Source of the DNA: Candidatus Jettenia sp. AMX2
Lineage (GTDB): Bacteria > Planctomycetota > Brocadiia > Brocadiales > Brocadiaceae
Length of the DNA: 64,000 nt
Assembly: GCA_030583665.1 (NCBI GenBank)
Contig: CP129469.1
Location: 2,223,043 to 2,287,042 of the forward strand
Direction of reading: 5' to 3'
Shown piece after piece: positions 47,824 through 59,232 of the stretch (position 1 is its first letter; each line of letters opens with the position of its first letter). The notes beneath the pieces are model-generated. The model had not been told where the DNA came from. It was given only the letters and a program-made list of their open reading frames with translations, and ran no database searches. The translations under genes and the position numbers were made by a program.

Positions 47824-49278
47824 TTAGACGTGTAATACCGGCAATAATTTTTTATCGGGAACATGCTCATAGCGTTCCAGAAGCGGATTTACAACCTGGT
47901 CTATGAACTCATTCACCTGTTGCGGAGCTCTGCCAATCAATTTTGCCGGATCAGCAATATCTTTAATCTTCGGCTTAACAGAGACAAAGGAAGGATCACT
48001 GGCAATCCGTTCCAAAAGGTCGTTTTTTCCTCCTTCCTCTTTTGTCCTACGGGCAGCCCCCATTGCATGTTTACGAATCCTCTCGTGAAGCTCCTGGCGA
48101 TTTCCTCCTGCACCCACAGCCTCCATCAGGATGTTTTCTGTTATCAGAAAAGGGATTTCATCGGTTAGATGACGGTTTATCACGGAAGGATACACGTTAA
48201 AACCTGATGCAACATTCAGCACAATATTCAGTATCCCGTCAGTGGCAAGAAAAGCTTCTGGAATTGAAATTCTCTTGTTTGCAGAGTCATCCAACGTTCT
48301 CTCAAGCCATTGCGAAGCAGCCGTAAAAGCCGGATTCAATGAATTGCAGATCACATAACGCGCAAGGGCGGCAATACGTTCGCAACGCATTGGATTTCTT
48401 TTATATGCCATGGCAGAAGAGCCGATCTGATCTTCTTCAAAAGGCTCTTCCACCTCTTTCAGATGCTGAAGCAGCCGCATATCATTTGAAAATTTATAAG
48501 CAGATTCTGCTATGCCAGCCAAACAAAACATAATCTGACTATCAACCTTACGGGAATAGGTTTGACCGGTTACAGGATAATAATTCTCAAATCCCATTTT
48601 TTTTGTAATAAGTTCATCCAGCCTTTTCACCTTTTCAGGGTCGTTCTGAAATAATGAGAGGAAACCAGCCTGTGTGCCTGTGGTACCTTTTGCACCATGG
48701 AATCGCAAACCATGAATTCTTGTTTCAGTTTCTTCAACATCCATAACATAATCCTGTATCCACAAGCACATACGCTTTCCAAGGGTTGTCGGCTGGGCCG
48801 GCTGGAAATGGGTAAAACTTAGCGTTGCAAGGTCTTTATATTGGACGGCTTGTCCGGAAAGCACATATATCGTGTAGATAAGTTTTTCAAGGACAATATT
48901 CAGTGCTTCCCTCATTTGTATAAGATCTGTATTATCCTGCACATAAGCACTTGTTGAACCGAGATGGATAATCCCTTTTGCCTTAGGACATTGCTCTCCA
49001 TATGCATGGATATGAGCCATTACATCATGCCTGAACTTCTTCTCGTATTCTTTTGCAACATCGAAGTTGATCGTATTCTGGAATCGTCGCATTTCCTCAA
49101 TCTGATCACAGGTAATGGCTTGTAAACCAAGTTCCTGTTGTGCTTCTGCAAGTGCTACCCACAGTTTCCTCCAGGTATTGTATTTAAATTGATCAGAGAA
49201 GATTGAACACATCTCCTTGCCTGCATACCGCACAGAAAGGGGTGATTGATATTGACTATAACAGCTTGTTGAGGACAT
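47824..49278 (-). CDS. purB: Adenylosuccinate lyase
   Basis: This 484-residue fumarase/aspartase-superfamily enzyme acts twice in purine synthesis. The signature loop is GSSAMAYKRNPMRCERI, with the catalytic Ser in it. HLGSTSAYVQDNTDLIQMR and THFQPAQPTTLGKR, with the catalytic His, are also present. The length fits the longer, eukaryote-like PurB type. It leads the purB-thiE-hisI run. The region upstream to 49363 should carry its promoter; none is obvious. Confidence 0.96.
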   Translation of the reverse strand: MSSTSCYSQYQSPLSVRYAGKEMCSIFSDQFKYNTWRKLWVALAEAQQELGLQAITCDQIEEMRRFQNTINFDVAKEYEKKFRHDVMAHIHAYGEQCPKAKGIIHLGSTSAYVQDNTDLIQMREALNIVLEKLIYTIYVLSGQAVQYKDLATLSFTHFQPAQPTTLGKRMCLWIQDYVMDVEETETRIHGLRFHGAKGTTGTQAGFLSLFQNDPEKVKRLDELITKKMGFENYYPVTGQTYSRKVDSQIMFCLAGIAESAYKFSNDMRLLQHLKEVEEPFEEDQIGSSAMAYKRNPMRCERIAALARYVICNSLNPAFTAASQWLERTLDDSANKRISIPEAFLATDGILNIVLNVASGFNVYPSVINRHLTDEIPFLITENILMEAVGAGGNRQELHERIRKHAMGAARRTKEEGGKNDLLERIASDPSFVSVKPKIKDIADPAKLIGRAPQQVNEFIDQVVNPLLERYEHVPDKKLLPVLHV

Positions 49279-49363
49279 TAGTCGATAGAATAAGCGGTTG
49301 TATAAAATTTTTCAAAGTGGTTACCTATTTTAATGGTAAAATTATAAAAAGCAATCTTTAATA

Positions 49364-49400
49364 AAAAAAGCGTTGTACCTGTCAGGTGCAACGCTTTTTT
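49364..49400 (-). terminator. Strong hairpin terminator after groEL
   Basis: A stem of about 17 bp (AAAAAAGCGTTG.ACCT / AGGT.CAACGCTTTTTT) with a GTC loop. A/T runs on both sides allow it to work in both directions. It ends the groES-groEL transcript ahead of purB. The rest of 49279-49624 holds no gene. Confidence 0.85.
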
Positions 49401-49624
49401 GCGTTAAAGATGAATTGCCGTATCAATAATTTACCTTACTCCAGCAATAATTATGAATATGCTATATTCCGGATAGTCATAAGATACTTTTTGAGGAGTT
49501 TGTACTGAGTAAAAACGAATATGTTCCCCGCAATGACTGTTGAGAAATGTCATCACGGGAAACAAACCCAACAATCTCTTCTTTTTGGAAAAGGCCGAAG
49601 GTTTATTTACCTTTACGACAGAAA

Positions 49625-51241
49625 TTAATGCCTGTGCGCATGGCCTGCGCCTTCGGCTTCTTTTTTCTCCGGAATTTCCCCAACAACAGCATTGGTTGTA
49701 AGCAGCAACGCAGAAATACTTGCACCATTCTGTAAAGCCGTTTTTACAACCTTAGCTGCATCGATAATCCCCGCTTCAACCATATCAGTGTATTTTCCAT
49801 GATACGCATCGTAACCAAAATTACCCGAACCTTCTTTTACTTTTTGAAGGATAACGGCGCCTTCAAGGCCGGCATTTTCAGCTATCTGCTGAATGGGCTT
49901 TTCGACAGCCATTTTAACAATATTTATACCAACCTTCTCGTCTCCCTTAGTTGGCAGGGTGTCCAACACCTTTGATGCCCTTATAAACGCAACCCCTCCG
50001 CCGGGTAAAATACCCTCTTCTATAGCAGCCCGTGTAGCATTTACCGCATCTTCAATACGTAATTTTTTTTCCTTCATTTCAACCTCGGTAGCTGCTCCAA
50101 CATTAATCTGGGCAATGCCGCCGGAAAGCTTTGCAAGCCGCTCCTGCAACTTTTCCCTGTCATACTCTGAGGTAGTTGTTTGTATCTCTGTTTTTATTTG
50201 TGAAATTCTTCCCTGAATTTCTTTTGGATCGCCGGCACCTTCAACGACAGTCGTCTTTTCCTTATCAATAATAATCTTCTTTGCGCTGCCCAGATCAGCA
50301 AGCTGTATTTCGGAAAGCTGTATCCCTAAATCTTCAAATAATGCTTTGGCGCCTGTAAGAACAGCAATATCACCCAACATTGCCTTTCTTCTGTCACCAA
50401 AACCCGGCGCCTTGACAGCAGCACAGTGCAGCGTGCCGCGGAGTTTATTGACGACAATGGTAGTTAACGCTTCGCCCTCTACATCCTCGGCAATAATAAC
50501 GAATGGTTTTCCTGCCTTGGCAATTTTTTCCAACAAAGGAACCAAATCTTTTATAACAGACAATTTTTTTTCATAAACCAGTATATATGGATTCTCAAAC
50601 ACCACTTCCATTGTTTCGGGTGAGGTCACAAAATAAGGAGATAAATATCCCCTGTCAAACTGCATGCCCTCAACCAAATTAACTGAAGTCGCCAGGCTTT
50701 TTCCCTCTTCCACGGTTATCACCCCATCCTTACCCACCTTTTCCATTGCATCTGCGATTTGCTCCCCAATCTCAGCGTCATTGTTTGCAGCAATTGTGGC
50801 AATTTGGGCAATTTCCTTTTTCCCTGAAATCCTGATACTCATAGAGGTGAGCTCTTTTGTCAGTGCCTCTACTGATTTTTCAATGCCTCGCTTTATATCT
50901 ACAGGATTGGCGCCTGCCATGATGTTTTTGAGACCTTCTGCATATATCGCCTCGGCAAGAATTGTCGCTGTAGAAGTGCCGTCACCTACCATGTCATTTG
51001 TTTTCGAGGCAGCCTCCCTTACCATTTTTGCCCCCATGTCCTCATACGGATCTTCAAGCTCGATTTCCTTTGCAACGGTAACGCCATCATTCACAACGGC
51101 AGGAGAACCAAAGCTTTTTTCAATTACAACATTACGGCCTTTCGGACCTAAAGTAACCTTGACGGCACGAGCCAGTTTCTCTATGCCACGTTTAACAGCT
51201 TCACTGGCTTCATGACCATAGATGATTTTTTTTGCAGCCAT
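49625..51241 (-). CDS. groEL: Chaperonin GroEL, operon copy
   Basis: The 538-residue 60-kDa chaperonin has an intact equatorial domain ([35 protein letters not shown]). The apical and intermediate segments are normal. The C-terminal tail is unusual: it ends EGAGHAHRH instead of the common GGM repeats. It starts 17 bases after groES with AGGAGG in between. A second GroEL at 54064 has a different tail, so the two may serve different clients. It is expected to form the cage with the GroES of the same operon. Confidence 0.97.
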   Translation of the reverse strand: MAAKKIIYGHEASEAVKRGIEKLARAVKVTLGPKGRNVVIEKSFGSPAVVNDGVTVAKEIELEDPYEDMGAKMVREAASKTNDMVGDGTSTATILAEAIYAEGLKNIMAGANPVDIKRGIEKSVEALTKELTSMSIRISGKKEIAQIATIAANNDAEIGEQIADAMEKVGKDGVITVEEGKSLATSVNLVEGMQFDRGYLSPYFVTSPETMEVVFENPYILVYEKKLSVIKDLVPLLEKIAKAGKPFVIIAEDVEGEALTTIVVNKLRGTLHCAAVKAPGFGDRRKAMLGDIAVLTGAKALFEDLGIQLSEIQLADLGSAKKIIIDKEKTTVVEGAGDPKEIQGRISQIKTEIQTTTSEYDREKLQERLAKLSGGIAQINVGAATEVEMKEKKLRIEDAVNATRAAIEEGILPGGGVAFIRASKVLDTLPTKGDEKVGINIVKMAVEKPIQQIAENAGLEGAVILQKVKEGSGNFGYDAYHGKYTDMVEAGIIDAAKVVKTALQNGASISALLLTTNAVVGEIPEKKEAEGAGHAHRH

Positions 51242-51258
51242 TACAACCTCCTGAAATA

Positions 51259-51546
51259 TTATTCAACAACAGCCAGAATGTCATCCTCAGACATTAACAG
51301 ATACTCCTCACCACCTATCTTCACTTCTGTACCACCGTAAGAACTAAATATCACCTTGTCACCTTTTTTAACCTGAAAGCCCGTCCGCGCGCCGCTCTTC
51401 AACATTTTTCCATCCCCAAGAGCGGTAACAATGCCCTCCCTGGGCTTCTCTTTCGCTGTATCAGGCAGCACAATCCCCCCCTCCGTCTTCTCTTTAGCTT
51501 CAATCCTTTTTATTAAAATCTTATCACCCAATGGCCTTACATTCAT
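51259..51546 (-). CDS. groES: Co-chaperonin GroES
   Basis: GroES has 95 residues from ATG 51546 ([20 protein letters not shown]), with AAAGGAG upstream. The mobile loop segment ([16 protein letters not shown]) and the C-terminal [10 protein letters not shown] are typical. The frame is open back to an ATG at 51603 that overlaps the stop of the receiver gene by four bases. The 19 extra residues do not fit the family, so 51546 is chosen. It is the only groES in the window, although there are two groEL genes. Confidence 0.95.
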   Translation of the reverse strand: MNVRPLGDKILIKRIEAKEKTEGGIVLPDTAKEKPREGIVTALGDGKMLKSGARTGFQVKKGDKVIFSSYGGTEVKIGGEEYLLMSEDDILAVVE

Positions 51547-51599
51547 AAAACGAGACACTCCTTTCTTTTTCCACGGTCCAGTTAAAACATGTAACAGAC

Positions 51600-52022
51600 T
51601 CATTTATAAAAATAATATTTAGCAATAACCTGCTCTACGGAATCTTGTAATATATGAATATTGATAGGCTTCGGTATCAGAGTATACGCATTTTCACAGA
51701 TAAGATCTATCTGAAGTTCTTTCGATATATCCGCAGATATAAAAATACAGGGAATGAGGATCTGCATCTCTTCTTTTATGATCTTAAACGTCTCGAGACC
51801 ACTATAATCGGGAAGGTGTACATCCAGAATCAGGAGATGCACCTCTTCTGCCTTAGCAATCTTAACAGCTTCCCGTCCGCAACTGGCAAGGTAAGTAATA
51901 TAACCCTTCGTTTCAAACACATCTTTCAAACTATCACGACAGGATTTATCGTCATCCGTTATAAGAAGCGAGTAGTTCCTGGCACAGGGGTCTAATACTG
52001 CCATCATATTGAAAACCCTCAT
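51600..52022 (-). CDS. Single-domain response regulator (receiver only)
   Basis: The 140-residue protein is one CheY-like receiver domain. The acidic pocket (LLITDDDKSC), phospho-acceptor Asp in LILDVHLPDYSGLE, the Ser switch in IFISADIS and the Lys in LIPKPINI are all visible. There is no output domain. Start options are 52022, 52007 and 52004. GAGGG lies eight bases before 52007, which I favour. It precedes groES by about 53 bases, and the -24/-12 promoter at 52052-52070 reads into it. It is probably the first gene of a three-gene operon with groES-groEL. Its sensor partner is unknown. Confidence 0.9.
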   Translation of the reverse strand: MRVFNMMAVLDPCARNYSLLITDDDKSCRDSLKDVFETKGYITYLASCGREAVKIAKAEEVHLLILDVHLPDYSGLETFKIIKEEMQILIPCIFISADISKELQIDLICENAYTLIPKPINIHILQDSVEQVIAKYYFYK

Positions 52023-52051
52023 AACTAAAATTAACTTTTCCTAACAAAGCG

Positions 52052-52070
52052 GGAGCAAACTATATACCGA
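52052..52070 (-). promoter_or_regulatory. Candidate sigma-54 promoter of the receiver-groES-groEL operon
   Basis: On the minus strand TCGGTATATAGTTTGCTCC has GG and GC separated by ten bases, as sigma-54 requires, and TTTGC at -12. It matches the promoter candidate of the second groEL in 15 of 19 positions. The GC lies about 50 bases before the favoured start codon. No good sigma-70 boxes compete nearby. Confidence 0.65.
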
Positions 52071-52247
52071 AAAACTTTTGTAAATTTTCTGAATTTGAAA
52101 TAAGCCCCTTTTTTGCAAACACGAAAGAATCTCTCAGTGTTGCATTCGTCTGTCAGACAATTATTTACAGCAATACAAAACTAACGCTTCCATGTTTTTG
52201 TATACATCCACCCTCCATTGCAAGAATTCCGTTTGATTCTATTATAT

Positions 52248-52300
52248 TGCCATTTTGACACTCCAGAGCAATACTGCTTCCAATTACTGCCACTTTGACA
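52248..52300. promoter_or_regulatory. Paired palindromic operator sites upstream of the groESL operon
   Basis: TGCCATTTTGACA (52248-52260) and TGCCACTTTGACA (52288-52300) are imperfect versions of TGTCATATTGACA. They are 40 bp apart and about 180-250 bp upstream of the -24/-12 element. The same pair, in perfect form, stands upstream of the second groEL. The remainder of 52023-52523 holds no gene apart from an in-frame upstream extension of ubiA from 52443. Confidence 0.65.
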
Positions 52301-52523
52301 GATTCTAACGAGTTTCCTCATTCCATCCTTGATTAGTAATTCACATATTCATATAATTTCTAAGAATCGGGAAAACCTGCTCTTCCGGCTGTGCCATTTA
52401 CGATTTTGAGCTGTTTAATCTTGTTCTCGAGAACGTGGTGGCATGGATTACAGGTATGTACGCAGACATCAGGAGTCCCATAAAACATTTGCCACGTTAA
52501 AGAATATAGACATTGAGGTTGCT

Positions 52524-53405
52524 ATGGATATTCCGCTCATACTAAAAAAAACGGGTTCAATACTAGGTCTAATTAAATTTCCGCATACCATCTTCTCATT
52601 ACCTTTCGCTGTCATGAGTGCACTCCTTGCATCAGGCGGCTTACCGTATCCCAGACAGTTATTCTTCATTCTTGGTGCATTAATAGCAGCACGGAGCGCC
52701 GCTATGTCTTTTAACCGGTTAGTTGATACCGGTTATGACCACTCAAATCCCCGCACTGCCTATCGCGTTGAACTACAGGAAAAGATTGGCAGAAGAAATC
52801 TATGGATATTTACCATATTTTGTATTTCACTCTTTCTCGTTTTTGCATGGTTGCTCAATTATTTGGCGCTTTATCTCTCCCCCCTGGCAATTCTGATAAT
52901 TTTCGGGTACTCCTATACAAAGCGTTTTACACATTTATCTCATTTCGTGCTTGGCCTTGCATTAGCGCTTTCACCGGTAGGTGCATGGATAGGAATCAGG
53001 GGAACGATGGCATTTGCGCCTGTCTTACTGGCAATTGCCGTGGTTTTATGGACCGCCGGATTTGATATTATCTATGCGTGCCAGGACATTGAACATGATA
53101 TAAGCTCAGGATTATACTCTATTCCTAAAAAACTGGGGATCAAAGGTGCACTCATACTTTCCGGCATATTACATTTCTTAATGGTTATCGTATTACTGAT
53201 ACTTCCCATGTATACCGGTCTGGGCATAATCTATTCAGCTGGAATCTGTATTATTGCTGCACTATTGTTTTATGAACATTCACTGGTAAGACCCAACGAC
53301 CTTTCCAGGCTCAATACTGCTTTTTTTACCGTCAATGGCATGATTAGCATAGGCATAATGTGTATTACCATGATAGATATTTTTATCCAAAAGACCGGGT
53401 TTTAA
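52524..53405 (+). CDS. UbiA-family prenyltransferase (4-hydroxybenzoate polyprenyltransferase-like)
   Basis: From ATG 52524 (MDIPLILKKTG) the protein has 293 residues. GAGG precedes it, and the frame is open back to 52443, but the extra residues do not fit the family. Two Asp-rich motifs bind the prenyl diphosphate: NRLVDTGYDHSNPRTAYR (about 69-86) and DIIYACQDIEHD (about 190-201). About eight membrane helices are visible. It may be UbiA or MqnP of the futalosine menaquinone route, because planctomycetes use menaquinone. The exact quinone step cannot be told from sequence alone. Confidence 0.88.
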   Translation: MDIPLILKKTGSILGLIKFPHTIFSLPFAVMSALLASGGLPYPRQLFFILGALIAARSAAMSFNRLVDTGYDHSNPRTAYRVELQEKIGRRNLWIFTIFCISLFLVFAWLLNYLALYLSPLAILIIFGYSYTKRFTHLSHFVLGLALALSPVGAWIGIRGTMAFAPVLLAIAVVLWTAGFDIIYACQDIEHDISSGLYSIPKKLGIKGALILSGILHFLMVIVLLILPMYTGLGIIYSAGICIIAALLFYEHSLVRPNDLSRLNTAFFTVNGMISIGIMCITMIDIFIQKTGF

Positions 53406-53419
53406 AAACCTGACCCGAT

Positions 53420-53644
53420 TTATTTCCTGGCCAACAACCACATAATAAGAGAAAAGATGATGCTTATGATAATTCCCGTTGTAAGAGGAAAATAAAAAGT
53501 CATATTTTTCCTTTGAATAACAATATCCCCTGGAAGCCTTCCGAAAAACGGAACCTTACCACCAAGCATAAATAGCCCGCCAATGATAATCATAATAATT
53601 CCAAGAAATAGTAACATCTTGCCAAGTACATTCAATTCACCCAT
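53420..53644 (-). CDS. DUF2905 membrane protein
   Basis: The 74-residue protein has two membrane helices (about 6-28 and 50-71) flanking the family motif KVPFFGRLPGDI. The length is typical of DUF2905, which has no known function. It converges on the ubiA-like gene (14 bases) and diverges from groEL2, whose regulatory sites lie in the shared 420-base gap. Confidence 0.9.
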   Translation of the reverse strand: MGELNVLGKMLLFLGIIMIIIGGLFMLGGKVPFFGRLPGDIVIQRKNMTFYFPLTTGIIISIIFSLIMWLLARK

Positions 53645-53794
53645 ACTTTCCTCTCCGGATAACGAATAGCATAGTATTCTTCATTTTATTTTTAATAATA
53701 GCAAAATTCCCTACTACCTTTCAACACATGGTTGGGTTATTTTGGGCTCGTTTACAAAATTTTCTGAACATTGTATTCAAAACGCCGACCATGC

Positions 53795-53849
53795 TGTCAT
53801 ATTGACAACAAGTGGGAATTATTTCAACAAGAATGCTGTCATATTGACA
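53795..53849. promoter_or_regulatory. Paired perfect palindromes upstream of groEL2
   Basis: TGTCATATTGACA occurs at 53795-53807 and again at 53837-53849, each preceded by TGC. The centre-to-centre distance is 42 bp, four helix turns. Each half-site TGTCA/TGACA is a perfect inverted repeat. They stand about 135-190 bp upstream of the -24/-12 element, where enhancer-binding proteins usually bind. The gap 53645-54063 holds no gene. Confidence 0.75.
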
Positions 53850-53980
53850 TATTTACAACGGTGATAAATTTATTAATCATTTTTCATTAGAGCATAATGA
53901 TATTTAATCTTATTGATATACAACAACTTAACTTGCAACTTTTGAATAATACCGGATAACCGAACATGACTATTCATGCA

Positions 53981-53999
53981 TCGGCATTCATTTTGCTCC
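53981..53999 (+). promoter_or_regulatory. Candidate sigma-54 promoter of groEL2
   Basis: TCGGCATTCATTTTGCTCC has GG (53983-53984) and GC (53995-53996) separated by ten bases, and TTTTGCT at -12. It shares 15 of 19 bases with the promoter candidate of the other groEL operon. The start codon lies 68 bases beyond, with AGGAGG in between. Confidence 0.7.
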
Positions 54000-54063
54000 T
54001 TTAGGCAGGACAGGTAAGAATATAGTAATTAAAAACGAGGAATATTTAGGAGGGTACACATAA

Positions 54064-55701
<1,638 letters not shown>

Positions 55702-55751
55702 AAAGTCAGGCAACATGCCGCTCTCTTATTCATTATAACATCTCTTAAAAT

Positions 55752-55780
55752 AACAAAGCCCCGCAATGCGGGGCTTTGTT
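55752..55780 (+). terminator. Rho-independent terminator after groEL2
   Basis: A perfect 13-bp stem AACAAAGCCCCGC / GCGGGGCTTTGTT with loop AAT, followed by ATT. It separates groEL2 from the hsp20-lon unit. Confidence 0.92.
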
Positions 55781-55841
55781 ATTCATTGTTCCGGAGATTT
55801 GCCTCTCCCGGAATATTATTAAAAAAACACTCTATACCTTC

Positions 55842-55869
55842 TTGCACTTATAGTATTAAATGATATACT
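55842..55869 (+). promoter_or_regulatory. Sigma-70 type promoter of hsp20-lon
   Basis: TTGCAC (55842-55847), 16 bases, then TATACT (55864-55869), 53 bases before the favoured hsp20 start. It carries no CIRCE element or TGTCATATTGACA site, so it is controlled differently from the groEL genes. Confidence 0.6.
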
Positions 55870-55921
55870 ACAAAATTATGATATGATATGATTAATTTCC
55901 TTCATGGAGGTTGGTAATTCT

Positions 55922-56374
55922 ATGATACCAATAAATTATCCTATTGCCGGCTATAAAGCCGATGCCAAATATAATATTGAAAATATTACGAAAAGTTTTT
56001 TCTTCTTTAATAAAGATATAGACGTCAGCACATCAACACCCTGGCAGCCCCCAACAGACGTATATGAAACTCCAGATGAAATCGTGGTAAAGACTGCTAT
56101 AGCCGGAACCAAACCGGAGAACATTCAGGTTGTCTTTTCAGAGCAGACACTCACCCTGAGCGGATACAGAGCAGATCCATCAATTCATGAGAACACCTGT
56201 TTTTATCAGGTGGAAATCCGCTACGGGTATTTTGAAAGGAGTATTTCTATTCCAAAACCCATTGATGCTGATAACATTCGGGCTACCTACAGGGAAGGTT
56301 TCCTGCAGGTTGTTTTACCAAAAACAAGGCAGCAAACATCAAAAACCTTGCTTATAAAAATTAATTTTCCGTAA
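55922..56374 (+). CDS. Small heat-shock protein (Hsp20/alpha-crystallin)
   Basis: ATG 55922 is favoured because GGAGG lies 11 bases before it; an in-frame ATG at 55904 has no ribosome site. From 55922 the protein has 150 residues. The alpha-crystallin domain starts at about PPTDVYETPDEIVVKTAIAG. It contains LTLSGYRADPS and the consensus-type YGYFERSISIPKPIDADNI, and ends near LQVVLPKT. The C-terminal IxI anchor is weak (LLIKINF). It is followed after 22 bases by lon, so holdase and protease are coexpressed. Confidence 0.92.
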   Translation: MIPINYPIAGYKADAKYNIENITKSFFFFNKDIDVSTSTPWQPPTDVYETPDEIVVKTAIAGTKPENIQVVFSEQTLTLSGYRADPSIHENTCFYQVEIRYGYFERSISIPKPIDADNIRATYREGFLQVVLPKTRQQTSKTLLIKINFP

Positions 56375-56396
56375 TTACCCAAAGGTATGAAAGTGT

Positions 56397-58841
56397 ATGA
56401 CAAACAAAGAAAATAATAATCCACCGGAAGATCATACCCTGTTAGCACCGGACGCTGGTATACATACGATCAATAAACCAAACAGATTAAAAATACCGGA
56501 TGAGTTACACATCCTTCCCATCAAGGATACGGTGCTATTCCCCGGTATGGTAGCGGCAATCAATATCACCACCGAAAGAGATCTCACCATGCTGAACAAC
56601 GTTCTTGCCACCCACCGGTTTTTGGCAATCGTAGCACAAAAAGAAAAAGAGGCGAGGAACATGAAGCCTTCAGACCTCTATGAATACGGAACAGCAGCAG
56701 TAGTTCTTCAGATGCTTCGTATGCCGGATAACACTGCGAAAATACTCGTACAGGGTGCCAAACGAATCAGGGTTGATGAATATGTTCAAACAGACCCTTA
56801 CTTCAAGGCCAAGGTAACAATTATTGAGGATATTGTTGAGGCTGACAAGGAAACGGAAGCCCTGTTCAGAAATGCCAATGATCAGTTCATCCGCATAATC
56901 AATATGGTACCAACACTCCCGGAAGAACTGAAAATAGCCATTCTTAACATTGACCATCCAGGCCGTCTTGCAGACATGATTGCAGCCCATTTGAATCTCA
57001 ATGTTTCCGAAAAGCAGCAAATACTGGAAATCATCAACGTTAAAGCCCGCTTACAAAAGATAACAACCTATCTTACCCGTGAAATGGAAGTAATGGAAAT
57101 GGCATCGAAGATACAATCTCAGGTAAAGAGTGAGATGGAAAAAGGGCAAAAAGAATATTTTCTGAGACAGCAGTTAAAGGCAATACAGCAGGAATTGGGA
57201 GAAGAAGATGAGCGCTCTGTTGAAATCAAGGAATTAAAGGAAAAAATTGAAGCAGCAAAAATGCCTCCTGAAGTAAAAAAAGAGGCTGAATCAGAATTAA
57301 AACGGCTCTCAAAAATCCCTCCTGCTTCTGCAGAATATACCGTTTCCAGAACCTACATGGACTGGCTGGTATCCCTCCCATGGTCGGTCTCCACGAACGA
57401 TAACCTTGATATTTCATCAGCGCATAAGATATTGAACGAGGATCATTATGATCTGGAAAAAGTTAAAGAAAGGATTCTCGAATATCTTGCAGTCCGGAAA
57501 CTAAGACAGGATATGAAAGGTCCTATTTTATGTTTTGTCGGACCGCCGGGTACAGGAAAAACATCGGTAGGGATGTCAATCGCCCGCGCTATGGGGCGAA
57601 AATTCGTCCGCATGTCGCTCGGCGGGGTACGCGATGAGGCTGAAATCAGAGGGCACCGGCGCACTTATATCGGCGCATTGCCGGGCCGCATTATTCAGGG
57701 ACTGAAAAAAGCAGGAACAAATAACCCTGTTTTCATGCTTGATGAGATTGACAAGCTTGGAACTGATTTCAGAGGTGACCCTTCAGCGGCCCTCCTGGAG
57801 GTACTCGATCCCGAACAAAACCATGCATTCTCGGATCATTATTTAGAAGTACCTTTCGATCTTTCAAAAGTACTATTCATAACAACCGCAAACATCCTGG
57901 ATCCGGTTCCCCCTGCGCTCCGTGACCGGATGGAGGTATTGGAACTTCCCGGATATACCGCAGAAGAAAAATTGCTAATTGCAAAACAATTCACCATAGC
58001 GAGGCAGTTAAAGGCACACGGACTTACAGAAGCAGAGATTACTTTTGATGATGATGCAATCAGTACCATTATTACCGAATATACCCGTGAAGCAGGTATC
58101 CGGAATCTCGAACGGGAAATCGCTAATATTTGCAGAAAGGTAGCAAAGGCAATTGCCTCCGGTGAAAAGGATTTTGTTCACGTTACCGCTGATCAGGTAT
58201 CCGACTATTTAGGACCTTCCAAATTCTTTTCGGAGGTTGCAGAACGAACTACCGAACCCGGGGTAGCCACAGGTCTTGCCTGGACACAAACAGGGGGTGA
58301 AATACTCTTTATTGAAGCCACCAGCATGCCGGGTACCGGAAAACTCATGCTTACCGGACATCTGGGTGAAATCATGAAGGAATCGGCCCAGGCAGCATTG
58401 AGCTATATTAAGTCCAAAGCAGACAAAATGGGGATTAAAATCGATGATTTTAATAAATACGACTTTCATGTGCATGTCCCGGCAGGTGCTATTCCCAAAG
58501 ACGGCCCTTCTGCCGGTGTAACCATTGCTATAGCAATGATTTCACTTTTAAAGGGAATACCTGTTGTCCCCTATGTAGCGATGACAGGCGAAATAACCCT
58601 TCGCGGAAATATTCTGCCAGTCGGTGGTATAAAGGAAAAAGTGCTGACAGCCAAACGGGCAGGGATAACCACGGTTATTTTACCCAAAAGAAACGAAAAA
58701 GATCTTACCGACGTTCCGGAAAATGCAAAAAAGGAAATGAGGTTTCTCTTTGTAGATAAAGTAGATGACATGCTGCCTGTCGTTTTCGGAACAAAAAAGC
58801 CCGAAGAAGCCATTATGAAAGACCGGCTGGTTGCAGTCTAA
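56397..58841 (+). CDS. lon: ATP-dependent protease Lon (La)
   Basis: The 814-residue LonA protease has the N-terminal substrate domain at about 34-230 ([18 protein letters not shown]). The AAA+ Walker A is [19 protein letters not shown] (about 380-398), the Walker B is [12 protein letters not shown], and [14 protein letters not shown] is the typical linker. In the protease domain the catalytic Ser is in [15 protein letters not shown] (about 703) and the Lys in [14 protein letters not shown] (about 746). The length is normal. It is the second gene after hsp20. Confidence 0.97.
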   Translation: MTNKENNNPPEDHTLLAPDAGIHTINKPNRLKIPDELHILPIKDTVLFPGMVAAINITTERDLTMLNNVLATHRFLAIVAQKEKEARNMKPSDLYEYGTAAVVLQMLRMPDNTAKILVQGAKRIRVDEYVQTDPYFKAKVTIIEDIVEADKETEALFRNANDQFIRIINMVPTLPEELKIAILNIDHPGRLADMIAAHLNLNVSEKQQILEIINVKARLQKITTYLTREMEVMEMASKIQSQVKSEMEKGQKEYFLRQQLKAIQQELGEEDERSVEIKELKEKIEAAKMPPEVKKEAESELKRLSKIPPASAEYTVSRTYMDWLVSLPWSVSTNDNLDISSAHKILNEDHYDLEKVKERILEYLAVRKLRQDMKGPILCFVGPPGTGKTSVGMSIARAMGRKFVRMSLGGVRDEAEIRGHRRTYIGALPGRIIQGLKKAGTNNPVFMLDEIDKLGTDFRGDPSAALLEVLDPEQNHAFSDHYLEVPFDLSKVLFITTANILDPVPPALRDRMEVLELPGYTAEEKLLIAKQFTIARQLKAHGLTEAEITFDDDAISTIITEYTREAGIRNLEREIANICRKVAKAIASGEKDFVHVTADQVSDYLGPSKFFSEVAERTTEPGVATGLAWTQTGGEILFIEATSMPGTGKLMLTGHLGEIMKESAQAALSYIKSKADKMGIKIDDFNKYDFHVHVPAGAIPKDGPSAGVTIAIAMISLLKGIPVVPYVAMTGEITLRGNILPVGGIKEKVLTAKRAGITTVILPKRNEKDLTDVPENAKKEMRFLFVDKVDDMLPVVFGTKKPEEAIMKDRLVAV

Positions 58842-59232
58842 ATTACCAATACACTTAATCCGGCGCTAAGGGGAAAAAATTGTTTTGTTTGTTGCCTGTA
58901 ATAACATTTCACAACAGCCATTGCTGATTTAAAGAAAAAACGGGAACCATAGATTGCACAGATTTAGAGAAAATGTGTGTTGTAATTACGCTGAATAGAT
59001 ACATAATTTCAATGTAGGGTGGGCATTACCCACCAAATAAGATCGCTTCGGTCATTGCGGGGAGCGAAGCGACGAAGCAATCTCACGACTATCCGGGACA
59101 GGGTGTCTTATCGCAGGATTAAAGAATACTTTAACGCCATTCAATGGATGAAAAGGATTTCAAAACTTACATGATAAGCATTTTGCAGTTACCGGACTGC
59201 ATATATGCCAAATCTGTGTTTTCATTTATACT
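58842..59232. repeat. Intergenic stretch with dispersed palindromes
   Basis: It contains the hairpin GGTGGGCATTACCCACC (59018-59034). A common genomic repeat (GTCATTGCGGGGAGCGAAGC, continuing GACGAAGCAATCT, 59051-59083) follows. No gene, terminator or promoter for argC was recognised. Confidence 0.6.

Noticed and set aside
51547-54063. CIRCE (HrcA) operator at the groEL loci
   Set aside because: No TTAGCACTC-N9-GAGTGCTAA match is seen upstream of either groEL; another palindrome type is present instead.
55842-55869. A shared sigma-54 control of hsp20-lon with the groEL genes
   Set aside because: No GG-N10-GC element or TGTCATATTGACA site was found there; a sigma-70 type promoter fits.
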